DNA of 64,000 bases from contig NZ_SCUT01000009.1 in NCBI RefSeq assembly GCF_004297265.1, positions 62,001 through 126,000 of the forward strand, in the 5' to 3' direction. The notes under the pieces were generated by a model. The model saw only the letters and a list, made by a program, of their open reading frames with translations, made no database searches and was not told the DNA's origin. Below are positions 6,659 through 14,618 of the stretch, piece by piece; the first letter of the stretch is position 1; every line of letters begins with the position of its first letter. The translations under genes were made by a program, and so were the position numbers. Source of the DNA: Reyranella sp. (GTDB taxonomy: Bacteria; Pseudomonadota; Alphaproteobacteria; Reyranellales; Reyranellaceae).

Positions 6659-6766
6659 CGTCGTCACGACCGAAGCGGAGTGGATCTCTTTTCCCCGATT
6701 TGACGGCATTAACTGGAAAGGAGGTCTCTCCACTCCGCGCCTTCGGCGCTACGGTCGAGACGACGG
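6659..6766. repeat. Intergenic inverted repeat ahead of the ArsR gene
   Basis: The left arm (about 6659-6684, CGTCGTCACGACCGAAGCGG then AGTGGA) pairs imperfectly with the right arm (about 6729-6766, TCCACTCCGC ... GGTCGAGACGACG). Inside the right arm GCGCCTTCGGCGC is itself a small hairpin. It belongs to the same general class of scattered intergenic repeats as 4488-4612. Confidence 0.5.
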
Positions 6767-6851
6767 GGTGCTTTTATGTACGTCCAAAACACTTAGCCAT
6801 TCGTGAAACTTTTTCTTGACCGCGCCGTCGCGTGCGACAATAGTTTCCGTC

Positions 6852-7187
6852 ATGGCTAACCATTCGACCGACCTCGACCGAACCTTCGCGGCCCTCTCCG
6901 ATCCGATCCGGCGGGCGATCGTCACTCGTTTGTGCGAGGGGCCGAAGTCGGTGAGCGAACTGTCCCAGCCGTTCGAGATCGCCCTGCCGTCGCTCCTGAA
7001 GCATGTGCGGGTTCTCGAGGAGAGCGGGCTCATCAGCTCCGAGAAGACCGGGAGGGTGCGGACCTGCCGGATCGAGCGGCGCGCGCTGCGGGAGACCGAG
7101 GCCTGGATCCACCGGCACGTCGCCGCCTGGGAGCAGCGCCTCGACCGGCTGGAGACCCACGTTCAACGCATGAAGAGGAAGCATTAG
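6852..7187 (+). CDS. ArsR-family winged-helix regulator
   Basis: A 111-residue protein with the ArsR/SmtB-like winged helix: Ala-Leu-Ser-Asp-Pro-Ile-Arg-Arg near the start, Val-Ser-Glu-Leu in helix 3, Leu-Leu-Lys-His-Val-Arg-Val-Leu-Glu in the recognition helix, and a Thr-Gly-Arg wing. No metal-binding Cys pair is seen, so it belongs to the metal-independent group that is typically paired with an AHSA1/SRPBCC gene. That gene follows three bases after the stop. ATG 6852 was preferred over 6816 because family proteins begin with the helix before Thr-Phe-Ala-Ala-Leu. Probably autoregulates this two-gene operon. Confidence 0.9.
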   Translation: MANHSTDLDRTFAALSDPIRRAIVTRLCEGPKSVSELSQPFEIALPSLLKHVRVLEESGLISSEKTGRVRTCRIERRALRETEAWIHRHVAAWEQRLDRLETHVQRMKRKH

Positions 7188-7190
7188 GAA

Positions 7191-7694
7191 ATGAGCGAGA
7201 CGTTCACACCGCCACCGTCCGCGTGGCAGGACTGGCCCCTCGATCGCGAGATCGTGCTGACCCGCGTGATCGATGCGCCGCGCGCCCTCGTCTATGCCGC
7301 CTGGACCGATCCAGAGCAGATCCAGGTCTGGTTCGGGCCCGAGGGCTTCGAGATCGAGAGCCGCGAGATCGACCTGCGGCTTGGCGGGCTGTGGCGCTTC
7401 GACATGGTGGCGCCCGACGGCACGCGCTACGACAACCGCATGCGCTTCCTGCGGCTCGAGGCGCCGTCGCTGATCGAGGTCGAGCACGGCTCGGACCGCG
7501 ACGAGGATCCCGGCCGCTTCCGCATGCTCGTCACCTTCGACGAGCAGAGCGACGGCAAGACCGTCCTCACCCTGCGCCAGATGCATCCCACGAAGGCGCA
7601 GCGCGAGGGCGCGATCGGCTTCGGCGCCGTCGAGTATGGCGGCCAGACGCTGGCGAAACTGGCCCGCCACGTGGCGAAGGTCCGCGGCGTCTGA
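7191..7694 (+). CDS. AHSA1/SRPBCC-domain protein
   Basis: A 167-residue protein of the SRPBCC superfamily: Arg-Val-Ile-Asp-Ala-Pro-Arg-x-Leu-Val-Tyr-x-Ala-Trp-Thr-Asp-Pro at residues about 25-42, then Trp-Phe-Gly-Pro-Glu-Gly-Phe, and the central Asp-Leu-Arg-x-Gly-Gly-x-Trp-Arg-Phe. The helix-grip fold makes a hydrophobic ligand pocket; in bacteria these proteins often are co-transcribed with ArsR repressors, as here, and probably sense or carry a small hydrophobic molecule. The ligand is unknown. Confidence 0.88.
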   Translation: MSETFTPPPSAWQDWPLDREIVLTRVIDAPRALVYAAWTDPEQIQVWFGPEGFEIESREIDLRLGGLWRFDMVAPDGTRYDNRMRFLRLEAPSLIEVEHGSDRDEDPGRFRMLVTFDEQSDGKTVLTLRQMHPTKAQREGAIGFGAVEYGGQTLAKLARHVAKVRGV

Positions 7695-7705
7695 GCGGTC
7701 ATTTG

Positions 7706-7812
7706 CTTCCCCTTTGCGGAGTCCGCAAAGGGGAAGTGCCCTCGTCTTACGAGGGCGATGGGGTCATGACCCCTCCGGCCCTACGGGCCACCTCCCCATT
7801 TGAATGGGGAGG
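7706..7812. repeat. Array of five intergenic hairpins / palindromes
   Basis: In order: a perfect 15-bp inverted repeat (7706-7720 with 7722-7736, one-base centre); GCCCTCG/CGAGGGC (7738-7744, 7750-7756); palindrome GGGGTCATGACCCC (7760-7773); GGCCC/GGGCC (7777-7781, 7785-7789); and CCTCCCCATT/AATGGGGAGG (7791-7800, 7803-7812). It lies between the convergent ends of the AHSA1 gene and ycjF and may terminate both. Confidence 0.65.
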
Positions 7813-7852
7813 AAGAAGATTCTGATTCAGTCGGAAAGACTCAAAGCCACCC

Positions 7853-8782
7853 TCACCTCGGCGCCGGCAGCGGCCTGATCTCCTCCTTCGCCAGCATGCC
7901 GAGCGCGAAGATGCGGCGCGCCACGACCAAAGCCTCGCCGGCGGTGCCGACGACGGCGGCGGCGATGCGGTCGTGGGTGGCCTTCATCGCAAACTCCACG
8001 ACGCTGCTCATGACGGCGGTCGAGGAGGCCGAGAAGAAGACGTGCGAGAGAATGCGCCACACGGCGCGGGCGCTGTGGCGCAGGCCGTAGATCTGCATCA
8101 GGTCCTTGACCAGCGCGACGCCGATGCCCAGCACGACCAGCGCGTCGAGCGCGGGGTGCGGACAGGCCGCGACGCCGAGGCTGGCGCGCAGCGCGGCGCG
8201 CTGGATGCGCTCGTCGGCCGCGCGATCCATCGGCACGAAGATCTCGCGATTCAGGAGATCGATCACGTCGGCGTCGGTGTGCTGCGGCTGCAGCGCGGCC
8301 GAGACGGCGCCGAGCTTGCCGCGCACCTCGGGGTTGCCGGCATAGAGCGCGTCGAGCACGCCGACCAGACGGCCGCCGCTGCCGACGCCGCCCAGCCGCG
8401 CCAGATGCTCGGCCAGTTCGCGCGCACGTTCGGCTGACTTCAGCCGCGCATAGGCGCGGGCCTGGCCAGCCACCAGCCACAGGGTCGAGACCAGCAGCGC
8501 CACCAGCAGTCCGAACTGCGCGAGGTCGAGCAGGCTGCCGAGTTCGATCGCGCTCTGCAGCAGCGAGACCGCACCGTCGACGACATAGAACACCAGCAGC
8601 AGGCCGGCCGAGCCCAGCGCCAGCCTCGCCGGCCAGCGGATCGCGGGCGGGCGCGTCGTTACGGGCAGCGACTCGTCGAGCGCGGGCGCGTCGGCGGGCG
8701 GCAGGTCGCCCGGCCGGAACTCCATGTCGACGAGGCGGCGGGGCTTTTCTGCCACGGTTTCGGTGGGTGTGGTGATGCTCAT
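7853..8782 (-). CDS. ycjF: YcjF/TIGR01620-type inner-membrane protein (DUF697)
   Basis: A 309-residue protein. A charged cytoplasmic N-terminus is followed by two hydrophobic segments (about residues 53-72 and 80-105), then a soluble helical region and the DUF697 region with a third hydrophobic stretch near Ala-Leu-Val-Val-Leu-Gly-Ile-Gly-Val-Ala-Leu-Val. E. coli YcjF has the same layout and follows ycjX, as here. The pair is linked to envelope stress in enterobacteria, but the biochemical role is unknown. Start chosen at ATG 8782; GTG 8794 overlaps the ycjX stop as GTGA and is an alternative. Its 3' end is duplicated at 6345-6575. Confidence 0.85.
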   Translation of the reverse strand: MSITTPTETVAEKPRRLVDMEFRPGDLPPADAPALDESLPVTTRPPAIRWPARLALGSAGLLLVFYVVDGAVSLLQSAIELGSLLDLAQFGLLVALLVSTLWLVAGQARAYARLKSAERARELAEHLARLGGVGSGGRLVGVLDALYAGNPEVRGKLGAVSAALQPQHTDADVIDLLNREIFVPMDRAADERIQRAALRASLGVAACPHPALDALVVLGIGVALVKDLMQIYGLRHSARAVWRILSHVFFSASSTAVMSSVVEFAMKATHDRIAAAVVGTAGEALVVARRIFALGMLAKEEIRPLPAPR

Positions 8783-8790
8783 GCGGGTGC

Positions 8791-10218
8791 TCACGCGAGG
8801 AGGAACTGGAGGACCTTGTCGAGATTGACGTGCGGCAGCGGCCGGTCGCGGAAGACGGCGCCCAGCCGCGGCGGCTCGAAGCGGCGGATGTTGAAGTCGT
8901 GCTCCGCCCACTGGTCGGCGGCGGGAATGGTGCCGGGGATCACGCCGGGCTGGATGTCCAGCACCTCAGCTCGGCCGGCCGGAATGCCGCGCAGGAAGGG
9001 CGTCGCGAGCCCGTTCACCTTGAGCTTGAGATCTGTCGTCGCGCGCACCGACGAAACGGCCAGCAGGCCCGACTGCCGCGCCGTCGCCTGCAGGAACGGC
9101 TCGCCGATCAGGTCGCGCAGCAGGTTGACCAGGTTGGCGTGCTGGTCGGCGGTGACATGGTCGGCCTTGGTCGCGGCCAGCGCCAGCCGGTCGACGCGCG
9201 CGAGCGGCAGCAGGCGCAGCAGCGGATGGCGCAGATCGTCGAAGGCGTCGCTGATGCTGCGGATCGCGAGGCCGAGATCGGCGAAGGCGTCGCGGCCCTG
9301 CTGCAGCGCGGACAGGAGATCGACCAGCAGCACCTGCTTGCCCATGCGGCCGAAGACCTCGCCGTAGAACTGCCGCACCTGCCTGAGGTAGGCGGCGTGG
9401 CGCTGCAGCAGCGCGGCGCCCATCGTGCCGCTGCGGGGCGCACGCACGCCCGAGCGCACCGACGAGAGCGGGAAGAACAGCGCGGCGGGATCGACCGCTT
9501 CGTCGCCAAGCGCAAATCGTCCGGGCTGCACGAAGCACAGGCTGCGCTCCTCGCGGCAGCGCAGGAGATAGTCGCGATAGAGAAGACCGATGCGTGCCAG
9601 CTCCTCCGGATTCTCCGGCGCGGCGGGATCGAGCGTGCGTACGGCGTCGAGCCAGGGCGCGGCGAGATCGTGCCGGCCGGCGCTGTTGGCCAGTTCCTCC
9701 ATCTGCAGCGACCAGTCGCGGAACGATTGGGTCAGCATCGGCAGGTCCAAGAGCCATTCGCCGGGATAGTCGATGAGATCGAGATCGGTCGTGGCCTCGG
9801 ACGAGAGGACGGAGCGCAGCAGCCCGACATCGCCATGCCGGATGCGCACCCGCAGGCCGCTCAGGCCGGTGGTCGGCGCGGGCCAGGCCGGCGGCTCGGC
9901 GAGCAGCTGGTCCAGCCGCTCCTCGAAGGGAAAGCGCGGCACGCCGGGAATCGCCAGCAGCTCCACGGCGCGCACATGCTCGCGCCAGGGGAAGAACGGG
10001 AAGGATGCCATTGGCGCCTGCACCGCCGTGCGCAATGCGTGGGCGAAGGCGGTGATGAACACGGTCTTGCCCGAGCGCTGCAGCCCGGTCACGGCAATGC
10101 GATGCCGCCGTTGCGAGAGCGGCGAGGCATCGAACGCCGCCGCGATACCCTCCAGCGTGGAGCCGGCCGCGTCTTTCAGTCGGGAAAAAGGGGTCACCGG
10201 ATCGTCGCCTCGAAACAT
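8791..10218 (-). CDS. ycjX: YcjX-like P-loop NTPase
   Basis: A 475-residue protein with Walker A GLQRSGKT at about 45-52, an Asp-Leu-Ile-Asp-Tyr-Pro-Gly-Glu-Trp-Leu-Leu-Asp switch-like motif near 160-172, and an Ala-Thr-Lys-Ala-Asp-His motif near 370 that resembles the G4 guanine-recognition sequence (Thr-Lys-x-Asp). This fits the YcjX family of GTPase-like proteins. It precedes ycjF by eight bases or less, the standard arrangement. Start chosen at ATG 10218; an in-frame ATG at 10260 would add 14 residues. Cellular role unknown, likely membrane-associated through YcjF. Confidence 0.87.
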   Translation of the reverse strand: MFRGDDPVTPFSRLKDAAGSTLEGIAAAFDASPLSQRRHRIAVTGLQRSGKTVFITAFAHALRTAVQAPMASFPFFPWREHVRAVELLAIPGVPRFPFEERLDQLLAEPPAWPAPTTGLSGLRVRIRHGDVGLLRSVLSSEATTDLDLIDYPGEWLLDLPMLTQSFRDWSLQMEELANSAGRHDLAAPWLDAVRTLDPAAPENPEELARIGLLYRDYLLRCREERSLCFVQPGRFALGDEAVDPAALFFPLSSVRSGVRAPRSGTMGAALLQRHAAYLRQVRQFYGEVFGRMGKQVLLVDLLSALQQGRDAFADLGLAIRSISDAFDDLRHPLLRLLPLARVDRLALAATKADHVTADQHANLVNLLRDLIGEPFLQATARQSGLLAVSSVRATTDLKLKVNGLATPFLRGIPAGRAEVLDIQPGVIPGTIPAADQWAEHDFNIRRFEPPRLGAVFRDRPLPHVNLDKVLQFLLA

Positions 10219-10396
10219 GCCGTTCGCATGTGGGGTGTCACCACGTCCGAAAGATGGCAAGGCGCCCTTTCTGATGCCGCCAGCACTGCTTTCAGCCCAT
10301 ATCTAGCGGGTTTTCGCGGATTCGAGCCCCTGTATTAAGTGGCTTGTTGTTCCTATTTTGTTCGCATACGAGTCCATCCAGCAGAGGAGGTGCTGG

Positions 10397-10630
10397 ATGT
10401 TCGGTTTAACGCTTCACGACGTCGCCACGGCCCCGCATCCCATCGGCATCGAATGCGAGCGGTGCATCCGGCGCGTCGTCGTCACCGCGGCAACGCTGAA
10501 GGCGCGCTCGGGCGACCGGCGCACGCTCGAGGAGGCGGGTCTCGTCTGCAGCCGCTGCGGCTCGCGCGTCTTCGGTATCACCCGGTTCCTGTCGCAGGCC
10601 GAGTTGCGCGCCTTCGTGCGGGCGCGGTGA
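10397..10630 (+). CDS. Small zinc-ribbon protein
   Basis: A 77-residue protein with two Cys pairs, CERC (near residue 21) and CSRC (near 55), the spacing of a four-Cys zinc ribbon. The start is well defined by AGGAGG at 10385-10390. It is followed closely by two more small hypothetical genes on the same strand, suggesting one operon. Similar small ribbon proteins occur as uncharacterised genes in Rhodospirillales. DNA, RNA or protein binding cannot be decided. Confidence 0.65.
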   Translation: MFGLTLHDVATAPHPIGIECERCIRRVVVTAATLKARSGDRRTLEEAGLVCSRCGSRVFGITRFLSQAELRAFVRAR

Positions 10631-10638
10631 GACACGCC

Positions 10639-11250
10639 ATGACCGACATCGATGCCGGAACGCCTCGCCCGCCCGGTCCGGCGCGCATCCCCTATCGCAG
10701 CCCGCCGCGCTTCGACACCTCGGCCGAGATCGAGCAGGCCTTCCCCCATGCCACGCAGATCATCCGGCGCGGCCACTGGATGGTCTACGAGCAGGCCGAG
10801 GTGAATGCGATGCTGGGCGGGCTTGGCGAGTATCGCAGCGGTTGCTTCAACGGCATCGGCACCTTCCGCTTCACGCAGGCCGAGCACGCCGCCGCCTTCG
10901 CCGAATATGCCTTCGACAAGCGGCTGCATCGCCTCAAGGCCAACAGCACCCACGGCGCCACCCGCGAGGAGGTGGCGCTGGAATGGGAACGCCGGGCAGC
11001 GGAGCGCGAGGAGATCCTCGCCTGGGGCCGCCTCACCGGCATGACCCGCCAAGTGGTCGCGCACTATCGCGCCGAACGCCATGTCGGCGCCTGGTCCTGG
11101 CCCGCGCATCTCGCCGCCGCGCGGCTGATCGAGAAAGCCCATCCCACCATCGCCGATCCCTGCCATTACGCCGGGGTGATGATCGAATGGGCGGAACGGG
11201 AACACCGGTCGTGGTTCTGGCGTTGCTGCCGCGGCCTGCACCAGCTGTAA
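10639..11250 (+). CDS. Hypothetical protein, second gene of a small operon
   Basis: A 203-residue soluble protein with no recognised domain. It is rich in His, Arg and Trp, with a central Glu-Tyr-Arg-Ser-Gly-Cys-Phe-Asn segment, a charged helix about residues 110-140, and a C-terminus with Trp-Phe-Trp-Arg-Cys-Cys. It starts nine bases after the zinc-ribbon gene and ends nine bases before the next, so these three are probably co-transcribed. Function unknown. Confidence 0.6.
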   Translation: MTDIDAGTPRPPGPARIPYRSPPRFDTSAEIEQAFPHATQIIRRGHWMVYEQAEVNAMLGGLGEYRSGCFNGIGTFRFTQAEHAAAFAEYAFDKRLHRLKANSTHGATREEVALEWERRAAEREEILAWGRLTGMTRQVVAHYRAERHVGAWSWPAHLAAARLIEKAHPTIADPCHYAGVMIEWAEREHRSWFWRCCRGLHQL

Positions 11251-11259
11251 GGGAGTGCC

Positions 11260-11664
11260 ATGTCCACCGCCTTCGATTTCCTGCCCAATGCAAAAGATTC
11301 GCTCGAACGGGAAGCCGGCCTGATCCGGCGCGCTTTCGAACTCGCGGCCCGCCAGCCTTACGGATTCACCTTCGATGACCTGGAGCAGGTCGAGGCCTAT
11401 CGCATGCAGCGTGCGGCCGACGTCGCGTCGCTGGACTGCGTCGCCAGCCTCACCGACGGCCGCCGCTTCCACCTCGCCTATGTCGCGGGCCCACATCGGC
11501 CGGACTTCGTCATGGTCACGCAGATGATGACCACCGAGCCCCTCCCTTCCGGTCGCAGCCGGTTCTGGATCGACGACGTGGCCGAGCTCAACCACACGCT
11601 CGGCCTGCCCCTCATCCCGCCACCTCCCGCCCCCGTAATCCTGCCGCTGCCGGCGCGGCACTAG
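11260..11664 (+). CDS. Hypothetical protein, third gene of a small operon
   Basis: A 134-residue protein without recognised domain, signal peptide or membrane segment; it ends in a Pro-rich tail. Preceded by a GGGAG ribosome site (11250-11254). Its tight spacing to the 10639 gene implies co-expression. Function unknown. Confidence 0.55.
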   Translation: MSTAFDFLPNAKDSLEREAGLIRRAFELAARQPYGFTFDDLEQVEAYRMQRAADVASLDCVASLTDGRRFHLAYVAGPHRPDFVMVTQMMTTEPLPSGRSRFWIDDVAELNHTLGLPLIPPPPAPVILPLPARH

Positions 11665-11716
11665 AAACCGTGCGGGGAGCTTGCGGCGGCCTGCGGTCTC
11701 GCCCACAAGCTCCCCC

Positions 11717-12601
11717 ATGAGCCGTCAACACTCCCGCAAGCTCCCGCCCTCCTCCCGCGAACGGCCCGACATGGTCGCGGCGCGCAAGGTGCTGGCGGAG
11801 ATGTGGCCGGGCCCGGCGCGCGAGAGTTCCGTCACGCTGCTCAAGGCGTTGCACGTGCTGACGCGCGACGGCGGGCTGAACCTCGACACGCGGCGCAAGC
11901 TGAAGCAGGTGCTGCACCTCGTGCAGCTGCTGCGGCCGTCGCTCGACGCGCTGCTCGCCGAGGGAAATGATCCGGTGATCGCCGATCTCGGCACCGGCAA
12001 ATCCTATCTCGGCTTCATCCTCTACGACCTGATCGTTGGTCCGGCCGGGCGCGGCTCGATCGTCGGCGTCGACGTGCGCGCCGAACTGGTCGAGCGCTCG
12101 CAGCAGTTGGCGAAGGAGTGCGGCTTCGACCGCATGTCGTTCGTGGCCGGCGGCATCGCCGACACGGTGCTGCCGGGTGGTCGCGCCGACATGGTGACGG
12201 CGCTGCATGCCTGCGACACCGCCACCGACGACGCGATCCGCTTCGCGCTGCGCCACGAGGCGAAGGTCATCGCGCTGATCCCGTGCTGCCAGGCCGAGGT
12301 CGCGTCGCTGCTCGAGCATGCGAAGCCCGCGCCGATCGACCAGCTGTGGCGCCACCCGCTGCACCGCCGCGAGTTCGGCGCGCACGCCACCAACGTGCTG
12401 CGCGGCCTGGTGCTCGAAGCCAGGGGCTACAAGGTGCGCGTGACCGAGTTCACCGGCCTCGAACACACATTGAAGAACGAGCTGATCCTCGCGACCCGAC
12501 ACCAGCAGGGCAATCCGCTCGCCCGCCGCAAGCTCGACCAGTTCGTCGAGCAGCTGGGTGTGCGGCCGGGCCTGCTGGATGTGATGGATGCCGCTGCCTG
12601 A
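11717..12601 (+). CDS. SAM-dependent methyltransferase (Methyltransf_32-like)
   Basis: A 294-residue protein. Motif I is Ile-Ala-Asp-Leu-Gly-Thr-Gly-Lys-Ser-Tyr-Leu at about residues 83-93, followed by the acidic residue of strand 2 (Gly-Val-Asp-Val-Arg). A later His-Ala-Cys-Asp-Thr-Ala-Thr-Asp and Ile-Pro-Cys-Cys-Gln match the METTL25/RRNAD-type Methyltransf_32 group, where the Pro-Cys-Cys sits near the active site. The substrate is unknown; eukaryotic relatives modify RNA or peptides. The start at 11717 was chosen because the residues upstream are non-conserved and Pro/Ser-rich. Confidence 0.8.
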   Translation: MSRQHSRKLPPSSRERPDMVAARKVLAEMWPGPARESSVTLLKALHVLTRDGGLNLDTRRKLKQVLHLVQLLRPSLDALLAEGNDPVIADLGTGKSYLGFILYDLIVGPAGRGSIVGVDVRAELVERSQQLAKECGFDRMSFVAGGIADTVLPGGRADMVTALHACDTATDDAIRFALRHEAKVIALIPCCQAEVASLLEHAKPAPIDQLWRHPLHRREFGAHATNVLRGLVLEARGYKVRVTEFTGLEHTLKNELILATRHQQGNPLARRKLDQFVEQLGVRPGLLDVMDAAA

Positions 12602-12695
12602 GAGCGGAGGCCGCGCGCTGGACTACACTGACTCGCGCTGGCGTCTCGCGCCGAAGTTGTATAGCGTCCGCCCCCTCAGCGGGGGAGGCAATGGA

Positions 12696-13250
12696 ATGAT
12701 CGCGAGACGAGGTCTCATGGCGCTGGGTGCTGCCGGCGTCCTGGGCATGGCAGCGGCTGCGTGCACGGCCGACGTGAAGACGGTATCGAACGTCGACGCT
12801 GCCTATGGCCGCAAGCTCGACCGGGTGCTGGTCACGGTGGACCTGGGCTACCGGCATTCGCCGGGCCTGGTCATGACCAATGAGGCGACCTACCTCAAGA
12901 TGGGCGAAGTGGTCGACAGCCTGCGCGCCGCGTTCGCTCCCACGGGTGTCACCACGGAGTTCGTGACCGAAGAGAGTGCCGTGCCGGCGGCGACCGCCAG
13001 CTTCCGGCCCACCCAGTTCCTGAACATCCACGTCTCGTCCTACTCGAAGGACATGGGCAGCCCGAACGCCTTCACGCTCAAGTGCGAGGTCCGCGACGCG
13101 GCAACGCAGAAGCGGATCTGGCTGTCGACCATCACCTTCGAGGCGTCGCAGACCGCCGGCACGCGGCTGCTGCGCGCGGCCTCGAAGAAAGCCGCCGACA
13201 ATTTCGCGGACAATCTCGTGGGAAGGCTGCGCCAGGACAGGCTGATATGA
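12696..13250 (+). CDS. Predicted lipoprotein, first of a paralogous pair
   Basis: A 184-residue protein with a twin-Arg-like start (Ile-Ala-Arg-Arg-Gly), a hydrophobic stretch and a lipobox Ala-Ala-Ala-Ala-Cys at about residue 23, so it is probably lipidated and anchored in the envelope. The mature part resembles that of the next gene (a strand with Leu-Val-x-Val-Asp-Leu, then Ser-Leu-Arg-Ala-Ala-Phe), suggesting duplication. Its TGA overlaps the ATG of that gene (ATGA). Function unknown. Confidence 0.6.
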   Translation: MIARRGLMALGAAGVLGMAAAACTADVKTVSNVDAAYGRKLDRVLVTVDLGYRHSPGLVMTNEATYLKMGEVVDSLRAAFAPTGVTTEFVTEESAVPAATASFRPTQFLNIHVSSYSKDMGSPNAFTLKCEVRDAATQKRIWLSTITFEASQTAGTRLLRAASKKAADNFADNLVGRLRQDRLI

Positions 13251-13810
13251 GCCCGGGCGCACCGACCCTCGCGCGACGCTCGCTGATGCGGACGGTCGCG
13301 CCCGTCCTGCTGATCGCGCCTGCGCTCCTCACGGGCTGCAAGCCGGGTCCCACCGTCATCGCCACCAGGCCCACGGATGCTCCGGAGACGGATCGTGTGA
13401 CGCGCCTGCTGGTCTGGCTCCCGCCCTCCAGCAAATACCTCGACTCTGGCAATCTCGCTTCCGCGCTCAGCGCCCGGCTGGTGGCGAAGGGCGTACAGGT
13501 CGAGATGGTGATCTCCCGGCCCCTCGAACTCGAGCGCAGCGATTCACAGGCGCCCTTCATCACGCGATTCCGTCCCACGCACCGGCTCGAGATCGACGTG
13601 AAGGATATCTCCAGCTCGTCCACCAGCTTCGGCCAATCGACGATCTTCTCCGTCGTGGCCGTGCTCTATCCGGCGACGGGCGCGAAGGAGATCCGCAGCG
13701 TCCACATCGTGGCCAGGAATTTCCTCGCCCGCTCGGCGGACAGCGCCCGGGAAGTCAGCGACGAACTGCTCGACAAGCTGCAGGCCACGGGCATCACGTT
13801 CGGGCGTTGA
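13247..13810 (+). CDS. Predicted lipoprotein, second of the pair
   Basis: A 187-residue protein with a signal ending in the lipobox Leu-Thr-Gly-Cys at about residue 31 (start ATG 13247, overlapping the previous stop by four bases). The mature domain starts with Asp-Arg-Val-Thr-Arg-Leu-Leu-Val-Trp-Leu and has the same length and order of strands as its upstream neighbour, so they are likely paralogues expressed together by translational coupling. Both may form an envelope complex; that is inference. Confidence 0.6.
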   Translation: MSPGAPTLARRSLMRTVAPVLLIAPALLTGCKPGPTVIATRPTDAPETDRVTRLLVWLPPSSKYLDSGNLASALSARLVAKGVQVEMVISRPLELERSDSQAPFITRFRPTHRLEIDVKDISSSSTSFGQSTIFSVVAVLYPATGAKEIRSVHIVARNFLARSADSAREVSDELLDKLQATGITFGR

Positions 13811-13875
13811 GAATCACTCGATACGCGCCGCCCCTCGTCTCCCGTACCGCGGCGCGCTCACCGCGTCGCCGTGCG

Positions 13876-14181
13876 TCACGGTTTCTGGCGAAGGCTCAGG
13901 ATATAGGTGACCAGCGCATCCCGTTCCTGGGCGCTCAGCGAGAAATCCGGCATCAGCGTGTGCCCGGTGGAGAGGTAACGGTCGAGAGTCGCCGCCGTCG
14001 TGTCCACCCGCGCGGCAATGGCGCGAAAGCTCGGCGCACTGTCGGAAGCCAGGCGCTGACTGGCTTCCACGACGTGACAGGCCGTGCACCACCGCACGGC
14101 GAGCGCGCCACCGGTCTGGACGGTCTGGGCGGCCGCCGGGAGCGATATCAGCAGCGACGCCAGCACAAGGGCTCTTTTCAT
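13876..14181 (-). CDS. Small periplasmic c-type cytochrome
   Basis: A 101-residue protein with a signal peptide (cleavage near Ala-Ala-Ala-Gln) and a single heme-binding CTACH motif at about residues 32-36. The distal axial ligand is probably the Met in Thr-Leu-Met-Pro-Asp-Phe near residue 77. Size and motif order are those of class I mono-heme cytochromes that shuttle electrons to terminal oxidases or reductases. The gene starts 88 bases from an FNR-type box on the other side of which lies a divergent membrane protein gene. Confidence 0.9.
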   Translation of the reverse strand: MKRALVLASLLISLPAAAQTVQTGGALAVRWCTACHVVEASQRLASDSAPSFRAIAARVDTTAATLDRYLSTGHTLMPDFSLSAQERDALVTYILSLRQKP

Positions 14182-14269
14182 GGCTTGTCCACCAGCTCGG
14201 CCGTAGCGATTGTACGCTTGGAAACATTATCGCAGTCTTCATCTTATATGTCCGCCACCGGACGTTTCC

Positions 14270-14283
14270 TTGATCCGGGTCAA
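14270..14283. promoter_or_regulatory. FNR/FixK-type box
   Basis: TTGATCCGGGTCAA is a perfect match to the TTGAY-N4-RTCAA consensus bound by FNR, FixK and related oxygen or NO regulators. It lies 51 bases before the start codon of the 14335 gene and between it and the divergent cytochrome gene, a typical activation position. Binding is predicted. Confidence 0.6.
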
Positions 14284-14334
14284 GACGCCCGCTGGGTGGC
14301 GGCGAAAGGAATCATCTGTGACAGGGAGAGTTCC

Positions 14335-14565
14335 ATGAACAGTTCCACTCTGGTCGTCATCGGGACCGTCCTGGTCGTTCTCGGCCTGATCGGCTTCGCC
14401 TTCCCGATGTTCACGACCAAGGAGACCACGGAGTTGGCGAGGCTCGGCGAGCTGAAGCTCGAAACCACGCAAACCACCACGCATGTCGTTCCACCGCTGG
14501 TGATCGGCGGCGTCCTGGTGGCCGGCGTCATACTGCTGGGTGCAGGTCTCTACCGTAAGAGATAG
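14335..14565 (+). CDS. Small two-TM inner-membrane protein
   Basis: A 76-residue protein with two hydrophobic segments (about 5-24 and 51-71) separated by a Thr/Glu-rich periplasmic or cytoplasmic loop, ending Tyr-Arg-Lys-Arg. An AGGGAGAG ribosome site precedes the ATG. The upstream FNR-type box suggests induction under low oxygen. No known function; similar small DUF-type membrane proteins accompany stress genes in alpha- and betaproteobacteria. Confidence 0.65.
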   Translation: MNSSTLVVIGTVLVVLGLIGFAFPMFTTKETTELARLGELKLETTQTTTHVVPPLVIGGVLVAGVILLGAGLYRKR

Positions 14566-14618
14566 CGCCGCGGTCAGAGCCCGCTTGGCCGCCGGCCCCA
14601 GCAGATCATCCGCCCGAC

